Origin: Argyresthia goedartella
Taxonomy: Eukaryota > Arthropoda > Insecta > Lepidoptera > Argyresthiidae
Direction: 5' to 3'
Assembly: GCA_949825045.1 (NCBI GenBank)
Contig: OX463806.1
Coordinates: 42,432,208-42,496,207 of the forward strand
DNA length: 64,000 nt
Numbering within the stretch: position 1 is the stretch's first letter; each line of letters starts with the position of its first letter. A program made the translations under genes and the position numbers. This document shows positions 53,745-63,283 of this stretch, in pieces. A model generated the notes under the pieces. That model was not told the DNA's origin, did not search any database, and worked only from the letters and a program-made list of their open reading frames with translations.

Positions 53745-54617
53745 TTGTGCTTTTATGAAGATATTTTGTTGAGAGGCACAAGGATAGTTATTCCAGCTCA
53801 GTTGCGACAACGAGTCTTAGATGCGGCTCACGAAGGTCACCCTGGAATTGTAGCAATGAAGGCGAGGTCAAGGACAAAGGTTTGGTGGCCTAAATGTGAC
53901 AGAGATGCGGAAAAATTAGTGAAAACATGTAAATAATGCACGTTAGTATGTGCTCCAAACCCACCAAATCCCCTTAAGCGATGAAACTTGCCAGAAGAGC
54001 CTTTGGTCGATATCGCAATAGACTTGATGGGCCCTCTTCCAAGTAGCGACTATATCCTGGTAATCGTGGATTATTTCAGTAGATACAAAGAGATCAAGAT
54101 ATGTCGTAAAATTACTAGCACAGACATGATAAATAACCTGAAAGACATATTCAGTAGAGTCGGGTACCCGCGAACAATTACAGCTGATAATGGGAGACAA
54201 TTCGGTAGTGCGGAATTCAAAGATTTCTGTTGCGAATGGAATATTATTTTGCACAACACAATACCCTACTGGCCGCAGCAGAATGGAGAGGTAGAACGCC
54301 AAAACCGGGACATCCTGAAACGATTAAATATAAGTCAGGCGGAATCTAAGGACTGGAAAGAGAGCCTACTAGAATATCTTACAATGTACAATAGTACACC
54401 TCATACTGTGACGGGAAAAACGCCCTCTGAGTTATTTTACAGACGAAAATTCAGTTTTAAAATACCAATGATAACTGATGGCAGCGGCGCATCTGAATTT
54501 TATGCGGAGGTGAAAGAAAGAGATCAGGAATGGAAAGAAAAGGGGAAGAACTATGCTGACAAAAAGAGAAAAGCCAAAGATTGTGATTTAGAACCGGGAG
54601 ACAAAGTTTATGTTTAA
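53745..54617 (+). pseudogene. Gypsy pol: integrase, broken by stops
   Basis: An N-terminal zinc-binding piece with HEGHPGIVAMK and VKTCK (53745-53936) is followed by two stops (near 53934 and 53979), then the catalytic core (53988-54617): IDLMGPLPSSDYILVIVDYF (first Asp), TITADNGRQFGS (second Asp), and NGEVERQNRDILK (catalytic Glu). PEEPL replaces the PEEPW of the right-arm copy. A TAA at 54615 ends the frame within the C-terminal domain. Confidence 0.92.
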
Positions 54618-54620
54618 AAC

Positions 54621-54842
54621 ATGACCAAAGAAAATAAATTGAACCTGAATTACGAGCCGACTACGCATACAGTAGAAAAGAGTTTAGGGGGTGATATACA
54701 AGTTCGTAATGACGAAACAGGCCAGACTTACAGAAGAAATGTGGTACACTTGAAGAAAGTTCAAGGAGAGTGGAGAGTTTATAACAAGTATGCTGAAGAA
54801 GAAAATCATTCCGACAATGATAAAGAAACTGATGATGACTGA
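54621..54842 (+). pseudogene. Gypsy pol: C-terminal tail
   Basis: 73 codons continuing after the 54615 stop: VEKSLGGDIQVRNDETGQTY and RRNVVHLKKVQ, the small beta-barrel-like end of integrase seen in this superfamily. The acidic C-terminus ends in TGA. The same stop and tail are in the right-arm copy. Confidence 0.85.
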
Positions 54843-55040
54843 CACCGACTAATGATTGAATATTTATTGCCGTGAAAGTGAACCGCTGAAGAAGCGAAAG
54901 TTATTATATATACAAAGTATAATAACTACCTAAACATAATTATATTGATATTATTTACAATATGCAAATATTTGATTTAAAGAGTAAATTATTAATTAAC
55001 GTAATCACTAAATAAAACAAATAAATAAATAATTTAAACA

Positions 55041-55049
55041 AAGGAGAGA
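55041..55049 (+). promoter_or_regulatory. Gypsy polypurine tract
   Basis: AAGGAGAGA directly before the 3' LTR, the usual primer for plus-strand DNA synthesis. Confidence 0.85.
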
Positions 55050-55200
55050 TGTAGTGTATTGCTTATTTATGTAGTTGTCTTTGTCTCGAGCGCATACGTC
55101 AGTAATGGCGGAGAGGGACAGTTGTCGTCCGACCGTCGACCTAGTAGGTTACTGGTGGTGCGCTGACGAGCCAAATTGAATATTTTACAGTGACATTACA
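55050..55200 (+). repeat. Gypsy 3' LTR (151 bp)
   Basis: Same as the 5' LTR except GAGCC for GAGTC. Followed by GATCG (55201-55205). The right-arm LTR has the GAGCC state, so it derives from this 3' LTR. Confidence 0.93.
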
Positions 55201-55205
55201 GATCG

Positions 55206-56040
55206 CTTCGGCAGAAATGCATGCTGCGCGCCGATGACGTAAGGTAGGCATTGCGGAAGCAAAGCAGAATGAAGAACCATTTCGAACACTTTGGCAATTG
55301 CACACAGTATTGCCACTGGTCGGTGGTTTTCTATCATGGCTTTGGAACCCTTTTTAGGGATAGGAAAAACCCGCGAAATTTTCCAATCACGAGGATATTC
55401 CCCAGATAATGTTGAAAATAAATGTTATGGGGCCAAGCAGCTCATCTACGCAAACTTTAATTAAATAGGCCGAAAGGGCATCAGGGCCTGGTGACGTACC
55501 AGGTTGTTTTATTGCGGATCGGATATCGCCCGCGGTTATGTGACCAACATCTGTCCTACGGGACCCCGAGTCGGTAGCACTAGCCGGTGCAGGGTCGAGT
55601 TTCGGTTGCTGCGGCAGGAATACCGAGTGGAAGTGTTCAGCGAAAGCGGTAGCCGCCCCTGCCCCCTTGTACTCTTGATCTCCTTTGGTAACTTTAGCCT
55701 CAACACCCCCACGTGTGCGAATTGCCAAAATTTGGATGGATCTTTGTGTAGTCTGACAGAGACATCGTTAACTTATGCTCGATATGCTAACTCTGTATCC
55801 GCTTTTATTTTAGTGTGCATTAGCCAAAATTTTTTTTAACTTTGATTTTAATGTCACGGATAATTGCTCTCGTGTAGAAGACTGGATAAGTTCTACTACA
55901 TGATAGCTTCCGTATTTTCTTTGGAATGCAGCGGTCAAATAAATTGTACATAACTGTGTAAAAATAATTGATTGCACTTTCAGTTGTAGAACAACGGTAT
56001 AATTCATTCCAGTTCGTATCCTTTACCAAGTTGTAAAGAG
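55206..56040 (-). pseudogene. LINE 'A', first half (left arm)
   Basis: Minus-strand blocks: a linker (NWNELYRCSTTESAINYFYT, 55820-56029), then ATAFAEHFHSVFLP, IRSAIKQPGTSPGPDALSAY (55387-55728), and an HRPVAILCAIAKVFEMVLH-type block near 55300. Stops interrupt it. It joins 49739 across the Gypsy insertion. Confidence 0.88.
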
Positions 56041-56072
56041 TCAGTAATATTCTCGAGGCTCACGGCGAAACA

Positions 56073-56433
56073 CAAAGGTTAGGACTATTGGACCACAACA
56101 CCGCACAATTTCTCTCTGTCCCTGTGACAAATAAGCTCAAACAAGTCGGCTACTGGTATACTACAAAAAGAAATTATGGAGAGGAAAACATGGCATTTAG
56201 ATAGACTATCCTGGAGCGAAGTCCTAAATGCTATACATTTCGAAGTAGCGTTCAAGCTATTCCACGACATGATTGATTACCTTGCTGTACAATTTATGCT
56301 TCCCGATAAACAAAGTAAAGATCGAGATAATAATATGAGTCCTAAATGGCTCACTAAAGGTATATATATATAAGGCAGTCATGTCAAACAAAAAGAAAAC
56401 TCAGATATCAATACTACAAACAGAAAATAGAAG
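56073..56433 (+). pseudogene. LINE 'B', endonuclease end (left arm copy)
   Basis: DHNTAQFLSVPVTNKLKQVG, then LSWSEVLNAIHFEVAF and NNMSPKWLTKGI: the end of an endonuclease and the linker of a Jockey-like element. The plus-strand copy stops at 56433, where the spacer begins. Confidence 0.82.
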
Positions 56434-57017
56434 ACACAATGAGTAAATACTCATATCGGTTTTGTCTCCTTTTTTGTGCAATAGCTTTACCACCGAGATT
56501 TTTAATTCTTCAGGGAATATTCCTTCCGTGAGTGACCGATTGGCTAAATGTGTCAAAACCGTTGATAATTCTTTGCAACAATATTTTAAAATATTGGTTG
56601 CGATTTCATCGTAGCCCGTAGCATTTGTATTATTTAGCTGTTTGATGGTTTTTATAGTTTCGTCTATAGTACACGGCTTTAAGAAGATGCTGGAATTTGA
56701 TTGAGGTACTTTATGTACTGCGTTACTGTCAGGTTAGTTGCTTAATTGATTATTAGTCAAGTCGAAAAAATAGTCGTTGAAACCCTGGGCCATCTTCAAA
56801 GCATCCTCTGTTTCTGTATTATTTATATTTAAAGATTTAATTTCAATATCCGTATTTTCAGATTCATTTTCAGTTTTAATTAACTGCCATGGGGGGTTAA
56901 CTACATAACTACATTTATTTTTAGCATTTTTTATATATTTGTTATTTTGTGTTTTTTGTGAATATTCTTTGCATTTTCGTAGTCTTTTACTATATCTTAA
57001 GTAATTACCTTTATTTG
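56434..57017 (-). pseudogene. LINE 'B', linker to reverse transcriptase (spacer between arms)
   Basis: Read on the minus strand, this continues LINE B directly from the right arm (57372 to 57018): a lysine/asparagine-rich linker, QLNNTNATGYDEIATNILKY, and IFPEELKISVVKLLHKKGDK (down to about 56455). This is the same order as in the 6.8-kb element. It is single-copy except 56447-56590, which recurs inverted at 60654-60796. Frame is poorly kept. Confidence 0.82.
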
Positions 57018-57372
57018 CTTCTATTTTCTGTTTGTAGTATTGATATCTGAGTTTTCTTTTTGTTTGACATGACTGCCTTATATATATATATACCTTTAGT
57101 GAGCCATTTAGGACTCATATTATTATCTCGATCTTTACTTTGTTTATCGGGAAGCATAAATTGTACAGCAAGGTAATCAATCATGTCGTGGAATAGCTTG
57201 AACGCTAGTTCAAAATGTGTAGCATTTAGGACTTCGCTCCAGGATAGTCTATCTAAATGCCATGTTTTCCTCTCCATAATTTCTTTTTGTAGTATACCAG
57301 TAGCCGACTTGTTTGAGCTTATTTGTCACAGGGACAGAGATAAATTGTGCGGTGTTGTGGTCCGATAGTCCT
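57018..57372 (-). pseudogene. LINE 'B', endonuclease end (right arm)
   Basis: Begins (minus) at LSDHNTAQF near 57372 and runs to LTKGIYI and on into the spacer without a break. This makes 57372-56455 one contiguous LINE B fragment. Confidence 0.82.
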
Positions 57373-57419
57373 AACCTTTGTGTTTCGCCGTGAGCCTCGA
57401 GAATATTACTGACTCTTTA

Positions 57420-58252
57420 CAACTTGGTAAAGGATACGAACTGGAATGAATTATACCGTTGTTTTACAACTGAAAGTGCAATCAATTATTTTTACACAGT
57501 TATGTACAATTTATTTGACCGCTGCATTCCAAAGAAAATACGGAAGCTATCATGTAGTAGAACTTATCCAGTCTTCTACACGAGAGCAATTATCCGTGAC
57601 ATTAAAATCAAAGTTAAAAAAAATTTTGGCTACTGCACACTAAAATAAAAGCGGATACAGAGTTAGCATATCGAGCATAAGTTAACGATGTCTCTGTCAG
57701 ACTACACAAAGATCCATCCAAATTTTGGCAATTCGCACACGTGGGGGCGTTGAGGCTAAAGTTACCAAAGGAGATCAAGAGTACAAGGGGGCAGGGGCGG
57801 CTACCGCTTTCGCTGAACACTTCCACTCGGTATTCCTGCCGCAGCAACCGAAACTCGACCCTGCACCGGCTAGTGCTACCGACTCGGGGTCCCGTAGGAC
57901 AGATGTTGGTCACATAACCGCGGGCGATATCCGATCCGCAATAAAACAACCTGGTACATCACCAGGCCCTGATGCCCTTTCGGCCTATTTAATTAAAGTT
58001 TGCGTAGATGAGCTGCTTGGCCCCATAACATTTATTTTCAACATTATCTGGGGAATATCCTCGTGATTGGAAAATTTCGCGGGTTTTTCCTATCCCTAAA
58101 AAGGGTTCCAAAGCCATGATAGAAAACCACCGACCAGTGGCAATACTGTGTGCAATTGCCAAAGTGTTCGAAATGGTTCTTCATTCTGCTTTGCTTCCGC
58201 AATGCCTACCTTACGTCATCGGCGCGCAGCATGCATTTCTGCCGAAGCGATC
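57420..58252 (+). pseudogene. LINE 'A', first half (right arm)
   Basis: The plus-strand copy of the region at 55206-56040: linker frame 57424-57648, RGGVEAKVTKGDQEY and DIRSAIKQPGTSPGPDALSAY (57725-58066), then VFPIPKKGSKAMIENHRPVA and an IGAQHAFLPKRS block up to the Gypsy junction at 58252. The second half of LINE A is absent on this side. Confidence 0.88.
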
Positions 58253-60653
58253 TGTAATGTCACTGTAAAATATTCAATTTGGCTCGTCAGCGCACCACCA
58301 GTAACCTACTAGGTCGACGGTCGGACGACAACTGTCCCTCTCCGCCATTACTGACGTATGCGCTCGAGACAAAGACAACTACATAAATAAGCAATACACT
58401 ACATCTCTCCTTTGTTTAAATTATTTATTTATTTGTTTTATTTAGTGATTACGTTAATTAATAATTTACTCTTTAAATCAAATATTTGCATATTGTAAAT
58501 AATATCAATATAATTATGTTTAGGTAGTTATTATACTTTGTATATATAATAACTTTCGCTTCTTCAGCGGTTCACTTTCACGGCAATAAATATTCAATCA
58601 TTAGTCGGTGTCAGTCATCATCAGTTTCTTTATCATTGTCGGAATGATTTTCTTCTTCAGCATACTTGTTATAAACTCTCCACTCTCCTTGAACTTTCTT
58701 CAAGTGTACCACATTTCTTCTGTAAGTCTGGCCTGTTTCGTCATTACGAACTTGTATATCACCCCCTAAACTCTTTTCTACTGTATGCGTAGTCGGCTCG
58801 TAATTCAGGTTCAATTTATTTTCTTTGGTCATGTTTTAAACATAAACTTTGTCTCCCGGTTCTAAATCACAATCTTTGGCTTTTCTCTTTTTGTCAGCAT
58901 AGTTCTTCCCCTTTTCTTTCCATTCCTGATCTCTTTCTTTCACCTCCGCATAAAATTCAGATGCGCCGCTGCCATCAGTTATCATTGGTATTTTAAAACT
59001 GAATTTTCGTCTGTAAAATAACTCAGAGGGCGTTTTTCCCGTCACAGTATGAGGTGTACTATTGTACATTGTAAGATATTCTAGTAGGCTCTCTTTCCAG
59101 TCCTTAGATTCCGCCTGACTTATCTTTAATCGTTTCAGGATGTCCCGGTTTTGGCGTTCTACCTCTCCATTCTGCTGCGGCCAGTAGGGTATTGTGTTGT
59201 GCAAAATAATATTCCATTCGCAACAGAAATCTTTGAATTCCGCACTACCGAATTGTCTCCCATTATCAGCTGTAATTGTTCGCGGGTACCCGACTCTACT
59301 GAATATTTCTTTCAGGTTATTTATTATGTCTGTGCTAGTAATTTTACGACATATCTTGATCTCTTTGTATCTACTGAAATAATCCACGATTACCAGGATA
59401 TAGTCGCTACTTGGAAGAGGGCCCATCAAGTCTATTGCGATATCGACCCAAGGCTCTTCTGGCAAGTTTCATCGCTTAAGGGGATTTGGTGGGTTTGGAG
59501 CACATACTAACGTGCATTATTTACATGTTTTCACTAATTTTTCCGCATCTCTGTCACATTTAGGCCACCAAACCTTTGTTCTTAACCTCGCCTTCATTGC
59601 TACAATTCCAGGGTGACCTTCGTGAGCCGCATCTAAGACTCGTTGTCGCAACTGAGCTGGAATAACTATCCTTGTGCCTCTCAACAAAATATCTTCATAA
59701 AAGCACAACTCATTTTGAAAAATTTTATAAGTTTTACCTTCGTCGTCCCAGTTATTATTATAAAGTCCTTATTTTACCTTACATATTTCCTGGTCGTCTT
59801 TTGCACAGTGCGTAATCTCTTGCATCGAGACAGCTTTGGGTCTTGTGTATTCCACTATTTTATGAACGTAGTTGTCTTGGAGTTCGGGTACCGGTTGATC
59901 AGGAAAATCGCAAAGTCGCGAAAAAGGATCAGCGATGTTGCTTTTACCTATGTGATATTTGACCTTATATTTGTAGGCTTGCAAGCGGAGAATCCATCTT
60001 TCTATCCTAGCGCAGGATTTGGACTTTGGGCCGAATATAACCTCTAAGGGTTTATGATCCGTCACTAATTCAAAGTCTTTGCCATAGAGAAACATGTGGA
60101 AATGTTCCACAGCCCACACCAGCGCTAAAGCTTCCTTTTCCGTCTGACAATATCGGCGCTCGCAACCAGTCAATGCCTTATGCCCATACGCGATTACTCT
60201 TGGTCCTTTATCATCAATTTGTATGAGGACACTTCCCAGTGCCACTGGACTTGCGTCTGCTATTACTACCGTTCGGTCGTTTACATCGTAGTAGCCTAAA
60301 GTAGGGATATTCTGAAGGCGAAACTTTAAATCGTTAAAAGCTTGCTGCTGCTGTATCCCCCACATCTTCTGGATATCGGACCCGTCAGAGTTTTCTCCTC
60401 AGGAGGAGTTTTAAAGGTTCCGTCAAGGTTGCGTAATTAGGGATCCACTTGCTTACAAAGTTTACAAGTCCAAGAAAACTTTGAAGTTCTCCGACTGTCA
60501 TCGGTGGTCGGAAGTCCTTAATGGTATCCACATATTTTGGCAAGGGCTTAACACCTTCGCAAGTTAATTCAAGCCCAAGAAACTAACTTTAGTCACTTTA
60601 AAAAGACATTTGTCTTTCCTCAGGACTACGTTATTCTCTTCCAGGGTCTGCAT
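58253..60653 (-). mobile_element. Gypsy copy 2, 3' part only
   Basis: An inverted duplicate of the Gypsy 3' part: LTR 58253-58403, integrase tail (58611-58832), integrase core (58836-59465), zinc-binding piece (59517-59708), RNase H (59769-60365), and the last 90 bp of the reverse transcriptase block to 60653. No 5' LTR, gag or protease. The cut in the reverse transcriptase is a rearrangement breakpoint; no LTR or target duplication is present there. Confidence 0.93.
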
Positions 60654-60796
60654 AAAATATTGTTGCAAAGAATTATCAACGGTTTTGACACATTTAGCCA
60701 ATCGGTCACTCACGGAAGGAATATTCCCTGAAGAATTAAAAATCTCGGTGGTAAAGCTATTGCACAAAAAAGGAGACAAAACCGATATGAGTATTT
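60654..60796 (+). pseudogene. LINE 'B' piece copied at the outer junction
   Basis: Reverse complement of spacer 56447-56590: YCCKELSTVLTHLANRSLTE then IFPEELKISVVKLLHKKGDK. Joined to the Gypsy fragment at 60653/60654 with T/A-rich overlap (TTAT/ATATT). Confidence 0.88.
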
Positions 60797-60832
60797 ACTC
60801 ATATCGGTTTTGTCTCCTTTTTTGTGCAATAG
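60757..60832. repeat. 76-bp palindrome at the rearrangement edge
   Basis: 37-bp perfect arms (60757-60793, 60796-60832) around TT. Each arm encodes part of the LINE B LLHKKGDKTDMS block, so the sequence folds back on itself exactly there. After it, the minus strand reads a KYRPVTL-like piece, a block that normally follows KKGD at a short distance. Confidence 0.94.
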
Positions 60833-61039
60833 AGTAACTGGCCTGTATTTACAGGCCATTGGGTGGCTGAGGTGTTTTTCGGGTTGTGTGGCTTCAATCC
60901 AGGGGTGCTGCCGGCTCGGCAACCAGGTCTCGGGAATATAAATAAACAAAATGTACCCAGCCCTCTTATACATCGCAACAAAAATCTTAATAGCGCCATT
61001 TAGCATTGGTGTCAGCCGGTACAGCGACATCTAGTGCGA
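60833..61039. other. Short unassigned segment
   Basis: Contains GGCCTGTATTTACAGGCC (palindromic) and GC-rich sequence with GGGGTGCTGCCGGCTCGGC. The part near 61010-61040 may be 3' untranslated sequence of the LINE that follows. Confidence 0.4.
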
Positions 61040-61737
61040 GATTGAGACACTAATAGAACTTATGCTATACAAGTTATACAAACTCAATGAAAATTATCCT
61101 TCAGGTCGCCGCCGTCGAGTGGTAGGGTGCCCAACATGCTGGCACCATTACCTCGCTGTATGGCCAGACTAATCCTCTGGGCGAGGTAAGTGCCAGCTCT
61201 AGGATCACCCGATGCTTCAACTAGCCTCTTGGAAATCTCCTTAAAGACTAGTCGAGCACCGGGCCCCATGGCCCGAGGGTCTCCACGCCCAACGGCACAA
61301 ATATGTAGCTATACCCGAGGGCTGCATATTTGCTCCTCTTGAGACCATCCGCAGACTCCGCTGCAGCGCCAACCCTTAAGGAAGTCGTTGGTGAGTGGGA
61401 TGGCGCTAGCATGTCAACGCATGTCGCGGCCCACACTAGCGACTTCCCATGTTGCCACGGAATGAGTGTCATACCGTCGGGCCTCTTACCGTCGTCGCGG
61501 GCTATACCTAAAGGTTCTAAGATGGACGGCACGCCCGCGCTGGAAAGGGCCCGGCGGATGATATCATTTAGAGCAGCATGTCTGAGAAAACGGCCGGCGC
61601 TATAATGGCAGGACAGGCCGTGGTGTCCTTGTTTGGCAAACCCTGGCACCACAGCGGCAGCGATGTACCTCATTGGTTTTTATCCCACATCGCAGACAGA
61701 CGGCCAGCGTCAGGGTGGTCCTGTCCATCAGCGTACA
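61040..61737 (-). pseudogene. Zinc-finger/RPD LINE, C-terminal domain
   Basis: On the minus strand: [20 protein letters not shown] (cysteine-rich, about 61700), [87 protein letters not shown] and ASMLGTLPL, then 3' sequence. Frameshifts lie near 61255 and 61650. R/K-PD followed 12-16 residues later by an acidic residue is the signature of restriction-like LINE endonucleases; here the later position is A in LVWAAT. Nuclease function is inference. Confidence 0.75.
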
Positions 61738-61851
61738 TCATGTTTCGGATTTCAATACATCTCTCATATAAATCGACCGTTTCGACAGTTCTTAAAAAGT
61801 ATCTAACTTCACTAACGTGCATCATCCCAATTGTTAAAATTTTTACTGTTC
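61738..61851 (+). repeat. Repeat X, right copy
   Basis: Direct copy of 45346-45459. It begins exactly where the zinc-finger/RPD LINE is interrupted. Confidence 0.88.
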
Positions 61852-62088
61852 CTACCGTTTGACTGCGTTAAAAGTGATTAATATCCCAAATGCTGAGTAA
61901 GTTTTTTATAATAGTGTCTTTTACTTTGAGAGGTTCTTGATATATCTTCTAATTTTGAAATGTGGTGAAGCCGAATCGTTAAATATTTTTCCGTTTATAG
62001 TTAATAAGATTTTTTTGTCTTCTATCGAACCAGTAACTACAAAGTTCAAAATGGCGGCCACTTTTTCAAAATCTGACTTCAGGATCTT

Positions 62089-62343
62089 GACGACCAGAAT
62101 GGCCGAGTCGGCAATAATCCTGCCTACGAAGCCAAGGGTCCTGGGTTCGAGTCCCGGTGGGGGCAAATATTTTTTTGATGAGACTTTATGTTTGTACCGT
62201 AGTCATGGTTGTTTATCTATCTAAGTATAATATTTATCTATATAACTATGTGTATCGTGTCTAGTACCCAAGATACAGGGAATCCTAGTTTGGGGCTAGA
62301 TCAATGTGTGTAAATTGTGTCCAAGGTATTATTATTATTATTA
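62089..62343 (+). mobile_element. tRNA-derived SINE, family A, copy 8
   Basis: Complete: head GACCAGAATGGCCGAGTCGG, B-box GGTTCGAGTCC, body, (ATT)n tail, with AGGATC on both sides. Same insertion as 43680-43938. Confidence 0.9.
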
Positions 62344-62945
62344 GGATCATGATTGGATTCCAACCAGGACCCTAGATATCGATTGTGAAGAAAATCGGAC
62401 CAGTAACTTCGAAGTTCAAATTTTCATCTGCCTTATTATTTATTCAACTGACCCTACAACAACATCCCGACCAATTAAAGAGCTACCAAAAATAACATCG
62501 CTTAAATAAATAATTGATTTATAATTAATTTGAACTTAATAATACCGTATTTTCCCATATTTTGGGTAATTTTGGTTACGTGAATATTGACAACACTGGA
62601 CTTGTGATGAATTATTTTGTTCTTGTGAATGAAGATTGATTTTAATTTTTTAAATATTTTTTGGAAATAAGTGATTATTTATTCATTTACCTATGGAACG
62701 TGATTCCTGGATGTTTTTATTCCTCCGGTCACTTCAGTTTTACACCACTTTACCTCGCAAGACATGCTTTTTATTTCTCCGCATAACGTACCGTCTTTGT
62801 TGACGCCTGTGCGCCTAATGGCCGATTGGCCGACTAATGTGTGAATGTGTCCTTGTAGGCATGTACGTACAGCGAGCTGGCCGACTCTGAGCGACACACT
62901 TGTGTTGTAAGCGAGACTACGTCCGACTTTTTTTATAAGTATTTT
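62344..62945 (+). mobile_element. TIR transposon portion (right copy)
   Basis: Continues from the SINE to the TIR at about 62908-62945 (GCGAGACTACGTCCGACTTTTTTTAT). Homologous to 41620-42205 and, inverted, to 43070-43680. Confidence 0.7.
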
Positions 62946-62989
62946 TATTGTAATATATAGTCATGTATGTATAGTAACGGTTTTAGAAA

Positions 62990-63283
62990 AGGATGAAGAA
63001 GTAATTGAATGCGTGATTATGATTGATGATGAACAAGTGCAACAAGTGAATGAGTTTATATACTTGGAAAGTATGTTTACAATAGATGGGAAATGTGAGG
63101 GTGATATTGAAAGGAGAGTGAGTGCGGGCAATAAAATCAATGGGGCGCTGCACTCCTTGATGAGTAGCGAAACAGTGTCCCAAAAGGCACGTTTGGCGAT
63201 TCATAATGGAGTGTTGAGTCCGACATTGATGTATGGGAGCGAATGTTGGGTATGGCAGAAGAAGCATGAAAGCCGAATAAACC
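62990..63283 (+). pseudogene. RTE-type LINE fragment (right copy), truncated
   Basis: YLESMFTIDGKCEGDIERRV, NKINGALHSLMSSETVSQKA and MYGSECWVWQKKHESRIN, then cut at 63283. The open frame reads on into unrelated sequence, a fusion without meaning. Confidence 0.88.

Larger units (their letters stand above)
49745..55200 (+). mobile_element. Ty3/Gypsy LTR retrotransposon, full length but inactive
   Basis: 5456 bp with two 151-bp LTRs (TG...CA) differing at one noticed site, a primer-binding site right after the 5' LTR, a 1-kb leader with 98-bp tandem repeats, gag, and pol in the order protease, reverse transcriptase, RNase H, integrase, then a purine tract before the 3' LTR. Integrase after RNase H identifies the Gypsy order. 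No envelope frame is seen. Stops and frameshifts occur in gag and at several places in pol. Short LTRs recall Mag-like elements; that placement is inference. Confidence 0.93.
52799..56433. repeat. Inverted repeat 1, left arm (3.63 kb)
   Basis: Mirrors 57018-60653: the Gypsy from the end of its reverse transcriptase to the 3' LTR, the first half of LINE A, and part of LINE B. Position sums are constant (113451-113453), so insertions and deletions are almost absent; the one noticed is a TA microsatellite length change at about 56360. Few substitutions. Confidence 0.95.
57018..60653. repeat. Inverted repeat 1, right arm (3.64 kb)
   Basis: Reverse complement of 52799-56433. Shares the stops in the integrase region, the TAA in the integrase tail, the GATCG junction with LINE A and the 3' LTR variant. 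Differences in the integrase include PEEPW for PEEPL, STDI for STDM, KEIF for KDIF and RLKIS for RLNIS. Confidence 0.95.
61911..63283. repeat. Inverted repeat 2, right copy (1.37 kb)
   Basis: Reverse complement of 42737-44122. It ends at 63283 within the RTE codons for ESRIN, where the left copy continues as normal RTE, so this is the derived end. Confidence 0.9.

Noticed and set aside
58253..60653. Right-hand Gypsy as an independent insertion
   Set aside because: No 5' LTR or own target duplication. It shares the LINE A junction, stop codons and the 3' LTR variant with the left copy.
52799..60653. Pure assembly artefact
   Set aside because: Not accepted as the default because the arms differ by scattered substitutions and a microsatellite change. 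It is not excluded; reads are needed.
44117..61737. Zinc-finger N-terminal part (44.1 kb) and RPD C-terminal part (61 kb) as ends of one element
   Set aside because: Both are on the minus strand, but the N-terminal part is at lower coordinates, the wrong order. The C-terminal part belongs with 63.3-64 kb.
42737..63283. One single concentric inverted duplication covering both inverted repeats
   Set aside because: Repeat X is in direct orientation, and the right copy of inverted repeat 2 sits inside a LINE that continues on both sides. At least two events are needed.
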